This document shows, in pieces, positions 13,808-23,766 of a stretch of DNA of 64,000 bases. The stretch's first letter is position 1, and every line of letters begins with the position of its first letter. Below the pieces are notes generated by a model. That model ran no database searches and was not told where the DNA came from. It saw nothing but the letters and a program-made list of their open reading frames with translations. Origin of the DNA: Chroococcidiopsis sp. TS-821 (GTDB taxonomy: Bacteria > Cyanobacteriota > Cyanobacteriia > Cyanobacteriales > Chroococcidiopsidaceae); NCBI RefSeq assembly GCF_002939305.1, contig NZ_MVDI01000003.1, positions 186,001-250,000 of the forward strand, written 5' to 3'. The position numbers and the translations under genes were made by a program.

Positions 13808-15880
13808 ATGAATGAAAAAGGAAAAATGGGCTTGCACAATGTTGCCATTGTCGGCCCATATTTAAGTGGCAAAACAACGTTGCTAGAAAGTTTGCTCTTC
13901 GTAACTGGGGCAATCTCCCGCAAGGGTAGTATACGCGACGGTAATACGGTAGGAGATAGCGCAGCCGAAGCTCGCGATCGCCACATGAGTGTCGAAGTAA
14001 ATGCTGCTAGTACAGAGTATAACGGCGTCCGTTTTAACTTTATCGATTGTCCTGGCTCGGTAGAATTTGTGCAGGAAACTTACAATGCCCTGATGGGAGT
14101 TGATGCAGCGATCGTTGTTTGCGAACCAACAAGCGATAATTCCAACGAATCAAAGCAACGACTGCTCACGCTAGCGCCGATATTTAAATTTTTAGATGAC
14201 TGGGAAATTCCTCACCTAGTCTTTGTCAATAAAATGGACAAAGGCAGCAGCAACTTTATGGAGATGTTGCACGCCTTAAAATCAATCTCTAGCCGTCCAA
14301 TTGTTCCGCATCAATACCCGATCGCGCAAGGCGAACAAATTACCGGATTTATTGACTTGGTAAGCGAACAAGCTTATCAGTATCATACAGGCGCAGCTTG
14401 CGATCCCATTCCATTTCCCGAAGCATTTAAGGAACAAGAGCAAGCCGCACGTGCGGAAATGTTGGAAGAACTCGCCAACTTTGACGACCATTTGTTAGAA
14501 GAACTGCTAGAAGAAATTAATCCGCCACAAGAAGAAATCATTCAAGATCTGCGGCTAGAACTAGGAGCAGATTTAGTTGTTCCGGTATTTTTTGGAGTGG
14601 CTGAACAAGATTTTGGCGTGCGATCGCTCCTCAAAGCACTTCTTAGAGAAGCACCAACACCAGAAACAACCGCAGAACGTCGCGGCGTTGTTTTGCACGC
14701 AGATGCACCATTAGCGCAGGTTCTAAAAACTTACTATACGCCCCAAGGGGGTAAACTTTCACTAGTCCGAGTTTGGCAAGGTAAACTAACCGATGGAATT
14801 GTCTTGAATGGAGTGCGTACAGGTGGTATTTATCGCCTCATGGGACAACAAACAACTTCTCTTACTGAGGCATATGCAGGCGATATTGTAGCACTCTCGC
14901 GTTTAGAAGGAATCAACACAGGCGACACGCTGTCATCGAATAGCGAACTCGTTTCAGAATTGCCTAAGGCAGAACGTATAGACCCGGTTTATGCTTTAGC
15001 AATTACGCCAGAAAAACGCAACGATGAGGTCAAACTGAGTGGGGCGCTCAGTAAACTTTTAGAAGAAGATCCGGCACTTTATTGGGAGCAACACGGCGAC
15101 ACGCACGAAGTCATTCTGTGGGGTCAAGGTGAAATTCACTTGCAAGTTGCTTTAGACCGCTTGCGACGGAAATATAATTTACCGATGACAACACATTTGC
15201 CACAAGTACCCTACAAAGAAACTATTCGCAAACCAGTTTCCTCAGTACACGGGCGTTATAAGCACCAAAGTGGCGGTCACGGACAGTTTGGCGACGTATA
15301 TTTAGAAATTAAACCCCTACCCCGCGGCGAAGGCTTTGACTTTAAGGAAACTATTGTTGGCGGAGTCGTACCCAAGCAGTACATTCCAGGCGTGGAAACA
15401 GGAGTTCGCGAATATCTCGCCCACGGACCTTTAGGTTTCCCGATTGTCGATATTGCAGTTACGCTGACAAACGGTTCATATCATAGTGTAGATAGTTCCG
15501 AGCAAGCGTTTAAGCAAGCAGCGCGGATTGCCATGCAAACAGGAATGCCGCAAGGGGAGCCTACGCTACTCGAACCGATTGTATCAATTGAAGTCACAAC
15601 ACCAAATGAATTTACTTCTAAGGTGCTGCAACTCATCAGCGGACGTCGAGGACAAATTTTAGGTTACGAAGGGAGAAGTGATTGGCAAGGGTGGGATAAC
15701 GTCACTGCCTACTTACCACAAGCCGAGATGCACAACTTTATTGTTGAGTTGCGATCGCTGACTTTAGGCGTTGGTTCGTTTCACTGGCAATATCATCATC
15801 TTCAAGAGGTTCCCGAAAAGTTAGCTGAGCGAGTTTGCTCGACTACTAACGGTAACGGCAATGGTAATAATCATAAATAG
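13808..15880 (+). CDS. elongation factor G-like GTPase (EF-G2 type)
   Basis: A 690-residue translational GTPase with full EF-G architecture. G1 is GPYLSGKTT at 16-24, G3 DCPGSVEF and G4 NKMDKG; domain IV shows HGRYKHQSGGHGQFGDV. The canonical RGITI switch stretch is replaced by ARDRHMSVEVNAAS, and overall it resembles the EF-G2 or EF-G-like group rather than the main FusA, which in cyanobacteria sits in the str operon with rpsL, rpsG and tuf. Its precise role is unclear; some EF-G2 proteins bind ribosomes without strong translocation activity. AGGAGG lies six bases before the ATG. It is monocistronic with a hairpin terminator downstream. Confidence 0.9.
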   Translation: MNEKGKMGLHNVAIVGPYLSGKTTLLESLLFVTGAISRKGSIRDGNTVGDSAAEARDRHMSVEVNAASTEYNGVRFNFIDCPGSVEFVQETYNALMGVDAAIVVCEPTSDNSNESKQRLLTLAPIFKFLDDWEIPHLVFVNKMDKGSSNFMEMLHALKSISSRPIVPHQYPIAQGEQITGFIDLVSEQAYQYHTGAACDPIPFPEAFKEQEQAARAEMLEELANFDDHLLEELLEEINPPQEEIIQDLRLELGADLVVPVFFGVAEQDFGVRSLLKALLREAPTPETTAERRGVVLHADAPLAQVLKTYYTPQGGKLSLVRVWQGKLTDGIVLNGVRTGGIYRLMGQQTTSLTEAYAGDIVALSRLEGINTGDTLSSNSELVSELPKAERIDPVYALAITPEKRNDEVKLSGALSKLLEEDPALYWEQHGDTHEVILWGQGEIHLQVALDRLRRKYNLPMTTHLPQVPYKETIRKPVSSVHGRYKHQSGGHGQFGDVYLEIKPLPRGEGFDFKETIVGGVVPKQYIPGVETGVREYLAHGPLGFPIVDIAVTLTNGSYHSVDSSEQAFKQAARIAMQTGMPQGEPTLLEPIVSIEVTTPNEFTSKVLQLISGRRGQILGYEGRSDWQGWDNVTAYLPQAEMHNFIVELRSLTLGVGSFHWQYHHLQEVPEKLAERVCSTTNGNGNGNNHK

Positions 15881-15930
15881 CACAAATGGTGAGTTCAGCT
15901 AAAGATCGACACAAGAAATAAGCGATAGTT

Positions 15931-15960
15931 GGGAAGGCTCGTTAACCTTCCCTTTGTTTA
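15931..15960 (+). terminator. hairpin terminator after the EF-G-like gene
   Basis: GGGAAGG (15931-15937) and CCTTCCC (15946-15952) make a 7-base stem with an 8-base loop, followed by TTTGTTT. Confidence 0.75.
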
Positions 15961-16017
15961 TAAATTTTTTACTTTTTTAATTACAAACTACAAACTACGA
16001 CTTACGAATTATTACAT

Positions 16018-16209
16018 ATGAGCAACCATCCCCAAGCTTGGTATATTATTAAACGTCCCACTGGTCACTGCGAAGTTGTACCGAGCGATCGCACTGATGA
16101 CAAACTGCAGGTATCCGCTAAAGACCGCTGGGGTCCTTTTTCGTCACAAGAGGAAGCCTTCGCACGGCGGGTAGGGTTAATTCGAGCTGGCAAGTGCCAG
16201 CCTATGTAA
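16018..16209 (+). CDS. conserved small cyanobacterial protein, 63 aa
   Basis: A short soluble protein, with WYIIKRPTGHCEVVPSD near the start and then RWGPFSSQEEAFARRVGLIR and AGKCQP at the end. The pattern WGPF...EA.ARRVGLIRAGKC is one I recall from small conserved cyanobacterial proteins, somewhat like a SPOR-type fold in layout. No function is known. It is convergent with the CtpB-type protease gene, with 20 bases between the stops. Confidence 0.75.
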   Translation: MSNHPQAWYIIKRPTGHCEVVPSDRTDDKLQVSAKDRWGPFSSQEEAFARRVGLIRAGKCQPM

Positions 16210-16229
16210 AGCAGTACAAATTGTCAAGT

Positions 16230-17519
16230 CTACTGTGGCGTGATGACGGCGCGATTACCGCGTTTTGCCGCAATTTCTTTTTGCAGGGCGTTTAAGGCGG
16301 CGGAGTATTGCGGATCGGCAGCCGTACCAATTTTTTCTCGGTCTTGAAGGAGTGATTCTTTTTGTTGCTCCGTAAGTTCGACAACGATATCAGGATTAAT
16401 TCCTGCTTTATTAATATCGCGACCGTTGGGTGTAAAGTATTTAGCGATCGTGACAGCTAAACCTGACCCATCGCCTAGCCCGCGTACTGATTGAACTAAG
16501 CCTTTACCAAAGGTTCGCGTCCCTACGACTACAGCACGATTATTATCTTGTAAAGCCCCAGCTAGAATTTCACTTGCACTTGCGGAACCACCATCGACCA
16601 GAACGACGACAGGTTTATCTGTCAAAGCACGGTGGTTAGATTTTTCAATATCTCTTTTTCCTTGGCGATCGACTGTAGAAACAATCGTGCCATCTTGCAA
16701 CCACATTTGTGCAATTTCTACGCTGGAAAATAGCAAGCCACCAGGATTAGAACGCAGATCCAAAATATATCCTTGAACCTGCTGTTTCTCTAAATCTCGA
16801 ATCGCATTTCGCATTTCTGCGGCGGCATTTGCGCTAAATTGAGTCAAGCGAATATAGCCAATGTTGCCCATCGAAGACGGTTGCAAGCTGTAGCGGACAG
16901 GGTGCAGTTCAATTCGCGCTCGCGTGATTTGAAACTCCCGCTGCTGGTTGTCTCGCAGAATCGTTAATCGCACTTGGGTTCCTGGCTTACCCTTAATCAT
17001 GGACACCGCTTGATTGATATCCATGCCTTCCGTACTTTGACCGTCGATTTGGAGAATAATATCCTTGGCAAGAATGCCTGCTCTTGCGGCTGGAGTATCT
17101 TCAATTGGAGCAATTACAGTCAATTTTTTGGTTTTCTCGTCCTGGGCAATTTGAATACCAATACCCGTAAGTTCCCCAGAAGTTTCAACTTGCATATTTC
17201 TGAACTCATCGGGGTCCATGAAGCGAGTGTAAGGGTCATCTAGCTTTTTGAGCATCTCGCGAATGGCTTTATAGGCATCTTCTTTGCTGTTGTAAGACCG
17301 GTTGAGAAACTCGCGGCGGACAGCTTGCCAATTAGCTTGGTTAAAGGTGCCATCTACATACTGACGGTCTATGATCTGCCAGACTTCATCTACTAATTCT
17401 TTAGGACTTTCTTGAAAAAAAGCCTGACCTCGCGAGTGAATCCCCGCACCTGCGATCGCAACTGTTGTCAGCATTGCTGCTGTTGCACCCAGAACAAGCC
17501 CACGTTTTGAAATGACCAT
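16230..17519 (-). CDS. ctpB: carboxyl-terminal processing protease (S41, CtpB-type)
   Basis: An exported serine protease of 429 residues, taking the ATG at 17519; a TTG 12 codons earlier is less likely. The first 25 residues form a signal peptide or anchor (ISKRGLVLGATAAML). A PDZ domain follows (GIGIQI, LQIDGQSTEGMDINQAVSMI), then the S41 core with the catalytic Ser in GGSASASEILAGAL and Lys in GTRTFGKGLVQS. Cyanobacteria have several Ctp paralogues; CtpA matures the D1 protein of photosystem II, while CtpB and CtpC have less defined roles. The paralogue label here is from remembered similarity, not alignment. Confidence 0.9.
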   Translation of the reverse strand: MVISKRGLVLGATAAMLTTVAIAGAGIHSRGQAFFQESPKELVDEVWQIIDRQYVDGTFNQANWQAVRREFLNRSYNSKEDAYKAIREMLKKLDDPYTRFMDPDEFRNMQVETSGELTGIGIQIAQDEKTKKLTVIAPIEDTPAARAGILAKDIILQIDGQSTEGMDINQAVSMIKGKPGTQVRLTILRDNQQREFQITRARIELHPVRYSLQPSSMGNIGYIRLTQFSANAAAEMRNAIRDLEKQQVQGYILDLRSNPGGLLFSSVEIAQMWLQDGTIVSTVDRQGKRDIEKSNHRALTDKPVVVLVDGGSASASEILAGALQDNNRAVVVGTRTFGKGLVQSVRGLGDGSGLAVTIAKYFTPNGRDINKAGINPDIVVELTEQQKESLLQDREKIGTAADPQYSAALNALQKEIAAKRGNRAVITPQ

Positions 17520-17715
17520 AATGACTGCAAAAGTCGGAGGGAAAATGCAATTCAAGTATGCTCAATGTAACACACGATCGGAGTCAATAGGGTTCGGATA
17601 CTAGGGGTCGGGAGAGGTGAAATTTAAAAATTTACGAAGGATAAATATTCTTAAATATTCCTTCATCATTCTTAACTTATTGCCTAAGTTTCCCAACCCC
17701 TGATCTTAAGCAAGT

Positions 17716-18942
17716 TTATGGGTCAACCCAACGCCCATCTGCTTTAATCAGATTAATCAACTCTTCCACGCCTTGCGCTTCAGGAACGCGCTTGATTTCT
17801 TCGCGACCTCGATATAGCGAAATGTAACCTGGTTGCTTACCGACATAGCCGTAATCTGCATCTGCCATTTCTCCGGGACCATTGACAATACAACCCATTA
17901 CTGCGATATCTAAGCCAGTCAGGTGTTTCGTTGCTTCGCGCACTTTGTGTAATACCTCTTCTAAATTGAACAAGGTTCGACCGCAAGAGGGACAAGCGAC
18001 ATACTCCACCATCGTTTTGCGTAAGCCAAGAGCTTGCAAAATGCTGTAGCAGACGGGAATTTCTTTTTCTGGCGCTTCAGTGAGCGAGACGCGGATCGTA
18101 TCGCCGATTCCTTCAGCTAAGAGTGTTCCAATTCCGGCAGTAGATTTAATGCGACCATACTCACCATCACCCGCTTCGGTGACACCGAGATGAAATGGGT
18201 AATCCATTCCTAATTCATCCATTCTTTGTGCCATCAAGCGATAGGCAGCAAGCATCACAGGAACGCGCGAAGCTTTTAGGGAAACGACCAAGTTCCGAAA
18301 ATCTAATGATTCGCAGATGCGGATGAACTCTAAGGCAGATTCTACCATTCCTTCAGGTGTATCGCCGTAGGTAAACAACATTCTCTCAGCAAGCGAACCG
18401 TGGTTGACACCAATGCGCATCGCTTTACCTTGGTCGCGTAAGGAGATAACTAAGGGTTCTAAAGTTTCGCGAATCTTGTCACCGATTTCATCAAATTCGG
18501 CTTGCGTGTATTCGGTTCTATCTGCTTTTGGTTTTTCAAATACGTACAACCCAGGGTTGATTCGCACTTTGTCTACGTGCTTAGCAACTTCTAGGGCAAT
18601 TTTCATTCCATTATGATGCACGTCTGCGACCAGTGGCACAGGCTGATAAGTTTGATGTAGTTTCTGTTTAATTTCTGCTAAGGCTTTAGCATGAGCCATG
18701 CTAGGTACAGTAACTCGGACAATCTCACAGCCAATCTCGTGCAAGCGCCGAATCGCTGCAACGGAGCCATCTACATCAAGCGTGTCTTCGTTAATCATTG
18801 ATTGCACCACAACGGGATAGCCACCGCCAATTGTGACATTACCGACTTTCACCGGACGAGTTTTGCGACGATGAATTGTGGTGTCTGTTAGGAGCCCAGA
18901 GGTTGGGTTAATCGTAGTTGATGGAGTAGGCAAGGTTTGCAT
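17716..18942 (-). CDS. ispG: 4-hydroxy-3-methylbut-2-enyl diphosphate synthase
   Basis: IspG (GcpE) converts MEcPP to HMBPP in the MEP pathway, which supplies carotenoids, phytol and quinone side chains. The 408-residue protein has the TIM-barrel start ([24 protein letters not shown]) and the carboxyl-terminal [4Fe-4S] module: [16 protein letters not shown] and [20 protein letters not shown]. The cyanobacterial enzyme takes electrons from ferredoxin. Length fits the bacterial form. It lies on the same strand as the CtpB-type gene but 196 bases apart, so linkage is uncertain. Confidence 0.97.
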   Translation of the reverse strand: MQTLPTPSTTINPTSGLLTDTTIHRRKTRPVKVGNVTIGGGYPVVVQSMINEDTLDVDGSVAAIRRLHEIGCEIVRVTVPSMAHAKALAEIKQKLHQTYQPVPLVADVHHNGMKIALEVAKHVDKVRINPGLYVFEKPKADRTEYTQAEFDEIGDKIRETLEPLVISLRDQGKAMRIGVNHGSLAERMLFTYGDTPEGMVESALEFIRICESLDFRNLVVSLKASRVPVMLAAYRLMAQRMDELGMDYPFHLGVTEAGDGEYGRIKSTAGIGTLLAEGIGDTIRVSLTEAPEKEIPVCYSILQALGLRKTMVEYVACPSCGRTLFNLEEVLHKVREATKHLTGLDIAVMGCIVNGPGEMADADYGYVGKQPGYISLYRGREEIKRVPEAQGVEELINLIKADGRWVDP

Positions 18943-19303
18943 AACGCTGTCCGCTAGTTACTTGCGAAAATTTAAAATATTCCTCTCTGTTTTTCAGAGT
19001 GCCACACTTGTGTCAAATTTGGTGGAAACAGCGCTAGTTTAAACGATAAGATTGCACAATCGGCAGATATAGCAGGGATTAGAGTTGAGAGTCAAAAGCT
19101 AGCTTTGGTCATGGTTTTGAGCTTCTATCATTTCCTCAGTATATCTTCTACGTATCAGAGGAAAATATTGCAACAAAAATAGCCGACTTGCTATGGTGTC
19201 TTATCTGCGTTCCATAACTTGCCGGAGCAGTTTTATTTATCAAATTTTAACTAGTTAAATTGCGGTTGATGTTGCAATTTCGAACTAGTGGTAGTAAACC
19301 TGA
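18943..19303. other. gene-free stretch upstream of ispG
   Basis: It holds the ispG promoter region and the 3' side of the RRM gene. A possible stem, TTTCCTC and GAGGAAA near 19132 and 19158, has no T run. No ORF or RNA gene was recognised. Confidence 0.4.
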
Positions 19304-19594
19304 TTAATACTCGTTTCTGCGCATACCTGTACCGTTACGTCGGTTATTTTCTTCACGTGGTTTAGCTTTATTTACTCTGAGTTGACGTCCCATCCATTCA
19401 GCACCGTCTAACTCAGTGATTGCGGCATCTTCTTGGGCATCTTCTGTCATGTCAACAAAAGCAAAGCCGCGCATTCTACCTGTTTCTCGGTCGGTCGGTA
19501 AGACAATTCTTTTTACTGTGCCATATTCTGCAAATACTGCTCTCAAGTCGTCTTCTGTGGCGCGGTAGGAGAGGTTTCCAACGTAAATAGTCAT
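19304..19594 (-). CDS. RRM-type RNA-binding protein
   Basis: A 96-residue protein that is essentially one RRM domain: RNP2 is IYVGNLSY at residues 3-10 and RNP1 is RGFAFVDM near 43-50. The tail is short, basic and Asn/Arg-rich without the long glycine stretch of other cyanobacterial Rbp proteins. Such proteins are often cold-induced and have been implicated in mRNA localisation near thylakoids. The ATG at 19594 begins MTIYVGN as is usual; another start three codons upstream exists. A 390-base gap separates it from the next gene, leaving room for a long untranslated leader. Confidence 0.93.
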   Translation of the reverse strand: MTIYVGNLSYRATEDDLRAVFAEYGTVKRIVLPTDRETGRMRGFAFVDMTEDAQEDAAITELDGAEWMGRQLRVNKAKPREENNRRNGTGMRRNEY

Positions 19595-19603
19595 ATCGAT
19601 CAC

Positions 19604-19984
19604 GTAAGTCTGAACAGAAGCTAAAGTTCAGTAACTCAAGACGACCTGAACCAGGAGGCATGCCGAGAGTGCAGTGCGTCTTTTTTACCAGTGATAGAAT
19701 TTTCAGCTTAGCGACCGATTCGGCAGCGTCTAAAACTCAACCAATGATAGGACTGAACTTACGCATACGGTTTTATCATATCCTATTCGCTCAGTCATTA
19801 AAGGTTACTTGCATTACAAAGACTATATGTTTTGTATTAGTTTAATTTCTCTAATTACATCAAATACCATATAGTGGCGCGGCAAGTTTTTTTGGTACTG
19901 TTATACGGATATGATTGATTAGGAAATATTATGCTTGTTGAGACTTAATGATCGGTCATGAGGCGATCGCCTCAGTAGTAGGAA
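19604..19984. other. leader region of the RRM gene with a HIP1 palindrome
   Basis: There is no gene on either strand. It probably contains the promoter and a long 5' leader of the RRM gene. TGAGGCGATCGCCTCA (19959-19974) is a perfect 16-base palindrome centred on HIP1, just past the stop of the gene at 19985; it could fold in the transcript of that gene. Confidence 0.45.
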
Positions 19985-20203
19985 TTACTCAATTGAAATT
20001 GACTGGGGACCGCTGGTTTTACCATTTTGTGGCTGACTTGTTGGCGATACGTAAGTTGTGTAACCTAGCTGTTGGTCGAGCCAGCTTTTTACAGGATCTT
20101 CCCCTAGATTTAAGCGTAATAAACCAGAAAAGAAACCGCCTAAAAACGACCCTGGATGCTGAGTCAGTTGTTGGAAAATTGGCTTGAGTTCGTTTCCAAA
20201 CAT
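19985..20203 (-). CDS. conserved small cyanobacterial protein, 72 aa
   Basis: The first 45 residues (MFGNELKPIFQQLTQH, then GGFFSGLLRLNLGEDPVKSW) look like an amphipathic, possibly membrane-associated helix pair, followed by a polar tail rich in Thr, Ser and Gln. I recall similar short proteins from other cyanobacteria but no function. The start has AAGGA seven bases upstream. It is 113 bases downstream of the ribonucleotide reductase end, transcribed the same way. Confidence 0.75.
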   Translation of the reverse strand: MFGNELKPIFQQLTQHPGSFLGGFFSGLLRLNLGEDPVKSWLDQQLGYTTYVSPTSQPQNGKTSGPQSISIE

Positions 20204-20316
20204 AACATAATATCCTTTACGTCTCCTTGATTGCCTTTTATTCTAGCGTTTACCGCTGCTGGCTATACTTGCAAGAGGTGACAAGTCTCCTAGAAATAGA
20301 AGGCTCATGCGTGCAG

Positions 20317-23300
20317 TTAAACAGGCTTTTGCTCAGAAAACAGACATTTATCAGAATCACACCCCGCAGGTCCTACTTCGGATAAATCTTTCGCGTCGTA
20401 TTGCATGAGTGCTGATTGAAAATCATGAGTGCGACGTCGCGTTTTAACTTGTTGCATTAATTCGTCATATTGTTGTTTCGATATTGGTTCAAAAGGTAAA
20501 CGCGGGAACGTTTGATGAGCGTCAAATCGTGCCAAAAGTGCGGCAGAGATGTAACCTTCATTATGGTTGATAGCCTCGTAGATGCGAGTTCCTAGGGCTT
20601 CAACTTCGTTTTCCCGCAGTTCAATTGTCGCAGAGGTATTGTGCGAGACGTAATGTTTTTGGACTTGCATATAAAAATCCATTTGAGAAGTCGCGCTAAA
20701 TTGACTGATATCAATTTCGTCCGCACCTGGTAAATCAGCCCAAGAGACAGCGACAGGAATTTCGACTAACCACTCGGTACAGCGCGGATCGAAGGGATCG
20801 TTGAGGAGATTGCCATTTTCGTCTTTATCTGATTGTGATGGAACAACGTTGTAGCCGTAGTCAATACAAGCGAGGGCTACAGGATCGTTTTTGCGGAACG
20901 TAATCCGACGAATAAAGCGTTGCGCTTTAGGGGGGTGCCAACCTGGAGAAGCACCTGTGAGTAAGGATTTTGTACCTGATGGTTGGACTGTCGTACAACG
21001 GTTTGGGCATTTAATGTTGTGGCGATCGCAATATTCCCAAATCACCTGATGAACAATGTCTTTCCACCGACTCAGGTATTCTTGCTCTTTTTGTTTGTAT
21101 TCTAAGCCTTGCGGTGTTGCTGGTCTTCCTGCTGTCCACCACCGCAGCCACTCGACACCAAAAGCACGAACAAAAAAGTCAAATAACCCTGTAAAAGATA
21201 CACCAACGATCGGGTCTAATTCGCGCGATTCTTGATAGCGTGGTTCAATAAATTTGTGATTTAATAACGTAGCAACTGAAAGCGCACCTGCGGTAAAGGC
21301 TTCTTGTTGTTCTCGCTCGTTATTTGGATCTATTTGATTAAGATGGATCTCGGACAAATTACAATGGAAGTTAGCGCCAATAATTTCTCCACAATTGTGC
21401 GCCACCAACCCATTAGCATCAAATCTTGCTGCAGAAGGCACTGTACAATCATATACAGCTTCTTCTCCATCTGGCTCAATACTTAATACTGTAACAGCAA
21501 AACGTTCGCAATTAAATTTACGCTTGTCACCTGATAAGAATTGTTCTAAACGCGCAGCTTTTGTCGGTTCTTGAAATCCAATCAGCTCTTGAAATACACA
21601 AATGTTATCGTTTGCAATAACTAATTCATGCTGAGGAGGACTGGATGGCGAGGTTTCCTCACCATGTTGAAGTCCGTCTTTACAAAAATATTCTGCAAGT
21701 GGTCGCTGGGAATCTAACGTCAGTCTTGCACCTACAGTGCGTCGATTTTGGTAAATGCAAGATGCAATTCCTAGTCGAAGTAGCATTCGTTGCACAGCTT
21801 CTAATAATTGCAAATTGCTTTGAGCTAAACGGACACTCACACCTTGAAATTGGCTTTCCTGAATGCTACCATCTGCGTCAAATAATCCTCGTAAAAAGCC
21901 ACGATAAAACTCAAAACTAGCTTGTTCGATTGTAGGAGTAATTGTTTTATCTGAAGTAATATGACGATCGCCAGCAAGCTTTGCTAGTTCAGTAGAATTT
22001 ATCTCAAAATCTTTGTTTTGATAGTGTATTTCTGTTAACTCTGTACTACAGAGCACAGCGTTTTTGACTACATCAAGAGCATAATTGCGCGTAGTTTCTT
22101 GGGCATCGTCCCAGGCTCTTAAGCTAGTTTGATGGCAATAGTTTTTGGGATTGACTTTGAAACAACCGTCGCTGATTAAGTTACCAATCAACCAACCTTC
22201 TTCTTGTGTTCCTGTACCTTCCCAAGGTGTTAATCCGCGATGATTGTGAATGAGGATGCGATCGCCTGACTTTAGTTCACGCGCAGCCACCCACTCTGTA
22301 TACTGATTCTTTTGCGTTTGAGCAGTAACTTTTAATAGTTGATGGTTTTCTGTCAGGCGCAGACTGTAACCTTCTTGCGTTTGCACCTTAACGACTGGTT
22401 TAACTCCCGTAAAGAAAAAGCCTTGAGGTGTTGTACTAAACAATTCACCATTAACGTAGGTGCTGTGTTGTACGCCAATTAGGTCTTTGACTTGTTTTGG
22501 ACCTTCGCCCGTATGAATCCACGTCTCTGCTGTAACGCAAGGATTGAGACCGTATCTTGAGAGTCGATGTTCAATTTCTTCAGGTGAAAATTCGCTATAG
22601 CGATCGCATAACCATTGTTGTGCTTGTTCTTTACCTTGAGTATAAGCTTGCAGAAATTCACTTTTGAGTTCAGGAGTAGTTAAGATATCTGCGTTTGCAC
22701 GGGCGATCGCTTCGGGTGCGTATTGAATTGCACCTTCGCCTGAGTAATACTGGTTGCGTACTGCGGTAATACATTCATCTAATGTTGGTTGACGATGAAA
22801 CACGCGCGTATGATTTGCCATCCGCAGTGCATCGCGTTCAGGATCGATTCGCCAGTTACCATTTTCATCTTGTTGCCACAAATTGCTTTTAGCATTGGCA
22901 AATAACTCATCGTTGCTGTCACCTTGACGCATTCCCGCACTTCGTCTAACATTTCCGGCAACGACGACAACAGCAGCTTCATCGATTAATAAACAGCATT
23001 CGACTGAGTTGAGTTGCCTTCCAACTGCTTTATTGAGAATTGCTGCACAACGCTGATACAGTTCGGGTAGCTTGATCGGGTTAGCCACACCACCAAAGCC
23101 TTTGAGAAGTTCACCAGCTGGGCGTACATTACGAAGATCGATGCGGACATTGACTTCTCCTGCAAATTGTTCGTTGCTGGATAATTCGAGAAGCGTTTGA
23201 TACGATTTCACCCAACCTTGACGACTATCGCCAACATGCATTGTAATATTGTTACCAACAATCTGAATTTCAGTATTTTCTCGGCGTTCGATTGCTGGTG

Positions 23301-23766
23301 TTATCCCAATTTCTCCGGTAATTGATACGTTTAAGCGATTGCGTATCGGTGGTAGTTGATTGATATACTGCGGTTCGAGAACAGCACCAGTACCACACCC
23401 CATCATTGCCAAATCCATCATCAAGCCAAACGCCCGCCAGTCGGTAACGTTGGTACTCGTACAGTTATAGGCTCCAGAAAAATTTTCTGGCTTTTCGATC
23501 CATTCTGTGCCACCAACCCATAACCAACGCCCACTTGGCAGCGCTTTCATCTGCTGCTGCATTTTAGCTAGTACCGCTACTTCAGCATCAGTTAGTTTGC
23601 CTAATTTGACTAAACCTTTGAGCGTGCGATCGCAGACTTCTGCCCAGCTTTCCCGTTTACCATTCGGCTGGCGGCGGCTGTAGGTTCTGAAAAATACAGG
23701 ATTAGCAGCAGGCGCAGTTTCAGGAAACTGACTAGTTTGGTTAGTACGCTCAAGCTCTCGAACCAT
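20317..23766 (-). CDS. nrdJ: adenosylcobalamin-dependent ribonucleoside-triphosphate reductase with intein
   Basis: This class II enzyme makes deoxyribonucleotides without oxygen, using coenzyme B12. The precursor is 1149 residues; removing the intein (residues 410-791) leaves 767, the usual size of monomeric RtpR/NrdJ. Extein landmarks are PSGRWLWVGGTEW, NCTSTNVTDW with the redox Cys near 102, MMGCGTGAVLEPQY, and the active-site NPCGEIIG, split by the intein between Pro409 and Cys792. Near the end are TVQPSGTKSLLTGASPGWHPP and a carboxyl CDSDKC pair that would re-reduce the active site. The gene is alone, and no cobalamin riboswitch was recognised in the 205 bases upstream. Confidence 0.96.
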   Translation of the reverse strand: MVRELERTNQTSQFPETAPAANPVFFRTYSRRQPNGKRESWAEVCDRTLKGLVKLGKLTDAEVAVLAKMQQQMKALPSGRWLWVGGTEWIEKPENFSGAYNCTSTNVTDWRAFGLMMDLAMMGCGTGAVLEPQYINQLPPIRNRLNVSITGEIGITPAIERRENTEIQIVGNNITMHVGDSRQGWVKSYQTLLELSSNEQFAGEVNVRIDLRNVRPAGELLKGFGGVANPIKLPELYQRCAAILNKAVGRQLNSVECCLLIDEAAVVVVAGNVRRSAGMRQGDSNDELFANAKSNLWQQDENGNWRIDPERDALRMANHTRVFHRQPTLDECITAVRNQYYSGEGAIQYAPEAIARANADILTTPELKSEFLQAYTQGKEQAQQWLCDRYSEFSPEEIEHRLSRYGLNPCVTAETWIHTGEGPKQVKDLIGVQHSTYVNGELFSTTPQGFFFTGVKPVVKVQTQEGYSLRLTENHQLLKVTAQTQKNQYTEWVAARELKSGDRILIHNHRGLTPWEGTGTQEEGWLIGNLISDGCFKVNPKNYCHQTSLRAWDDAQETTRNYALDVVKNAVLCSTELTEIHYQNKDFEINSTELAKLAGDRHITSDKTITPTIEQASFEFYRGFLRGLFDADGSIQESQFQGVSVRLAQSNLQLLEAVQRMLLRLGIASCIYQNRRTVGARLTLDSQRPLAEYFCKDGLQHGEETSPSSPPQHELVIANDNICVFQELIGFQEPTKAARLEQFLSGDKRKFNCERFAVTVLSIEPDGEEAVYDCTVPSAARFDANGLVAHNCGEIIGANFHCNLSEIHLNQIDPNNEREQQEAFTAGALSVATLLNHKFIEPRYQESRELDPIVGVSFTGLFDFFVRAFGVEWLRWWTAGRPATPQGLEYKQKEQEYLSRWKDIVHQVIWEYCDRHNIKCPNRCTTVQPSGTKSLLTGASPGWHPPKAQRFIRRITFRKNDPVALACIDYGYNVVPSQSDKDENGNLLNDPFDPRCTEWLVEIPVAVSWADLPGADEIDISQFSATSQMDFYMQVQKHYVSHNTSATIELRENEVEALGTRIYEAINHNEGYISAALLARFDAHQTFPRLPFEPISKQQYDELMQQVKTRRRTHDFQSALMQYDAKDLSEVGPAGCDSDKCLFSEQKPV
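21394..22539 (-). mobile_element. LAGLIDADG intein in nrdJ
   Basis: Residues 410-791 of the NrdJ precursor (382 aa) interrupt the active-site NPCGEII motif. Block A starts with Cys410 (CVTAETWIHTGEG), block B has T and H in LTENHQLL, and the two dodecapeptides are WLIGNLISDG (Asp533) and FLRGLFDADG (Asp632). The end is VYDCTVPSAARFDANGLVAHN with Asn791 and the +1 Cys792. All residues for splicing and both nuclease acids are present, so it looks able to splice and perhaps to home. RIR1-type inteins at this site are known from other cyanobacteria. Confidence 0.95.
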
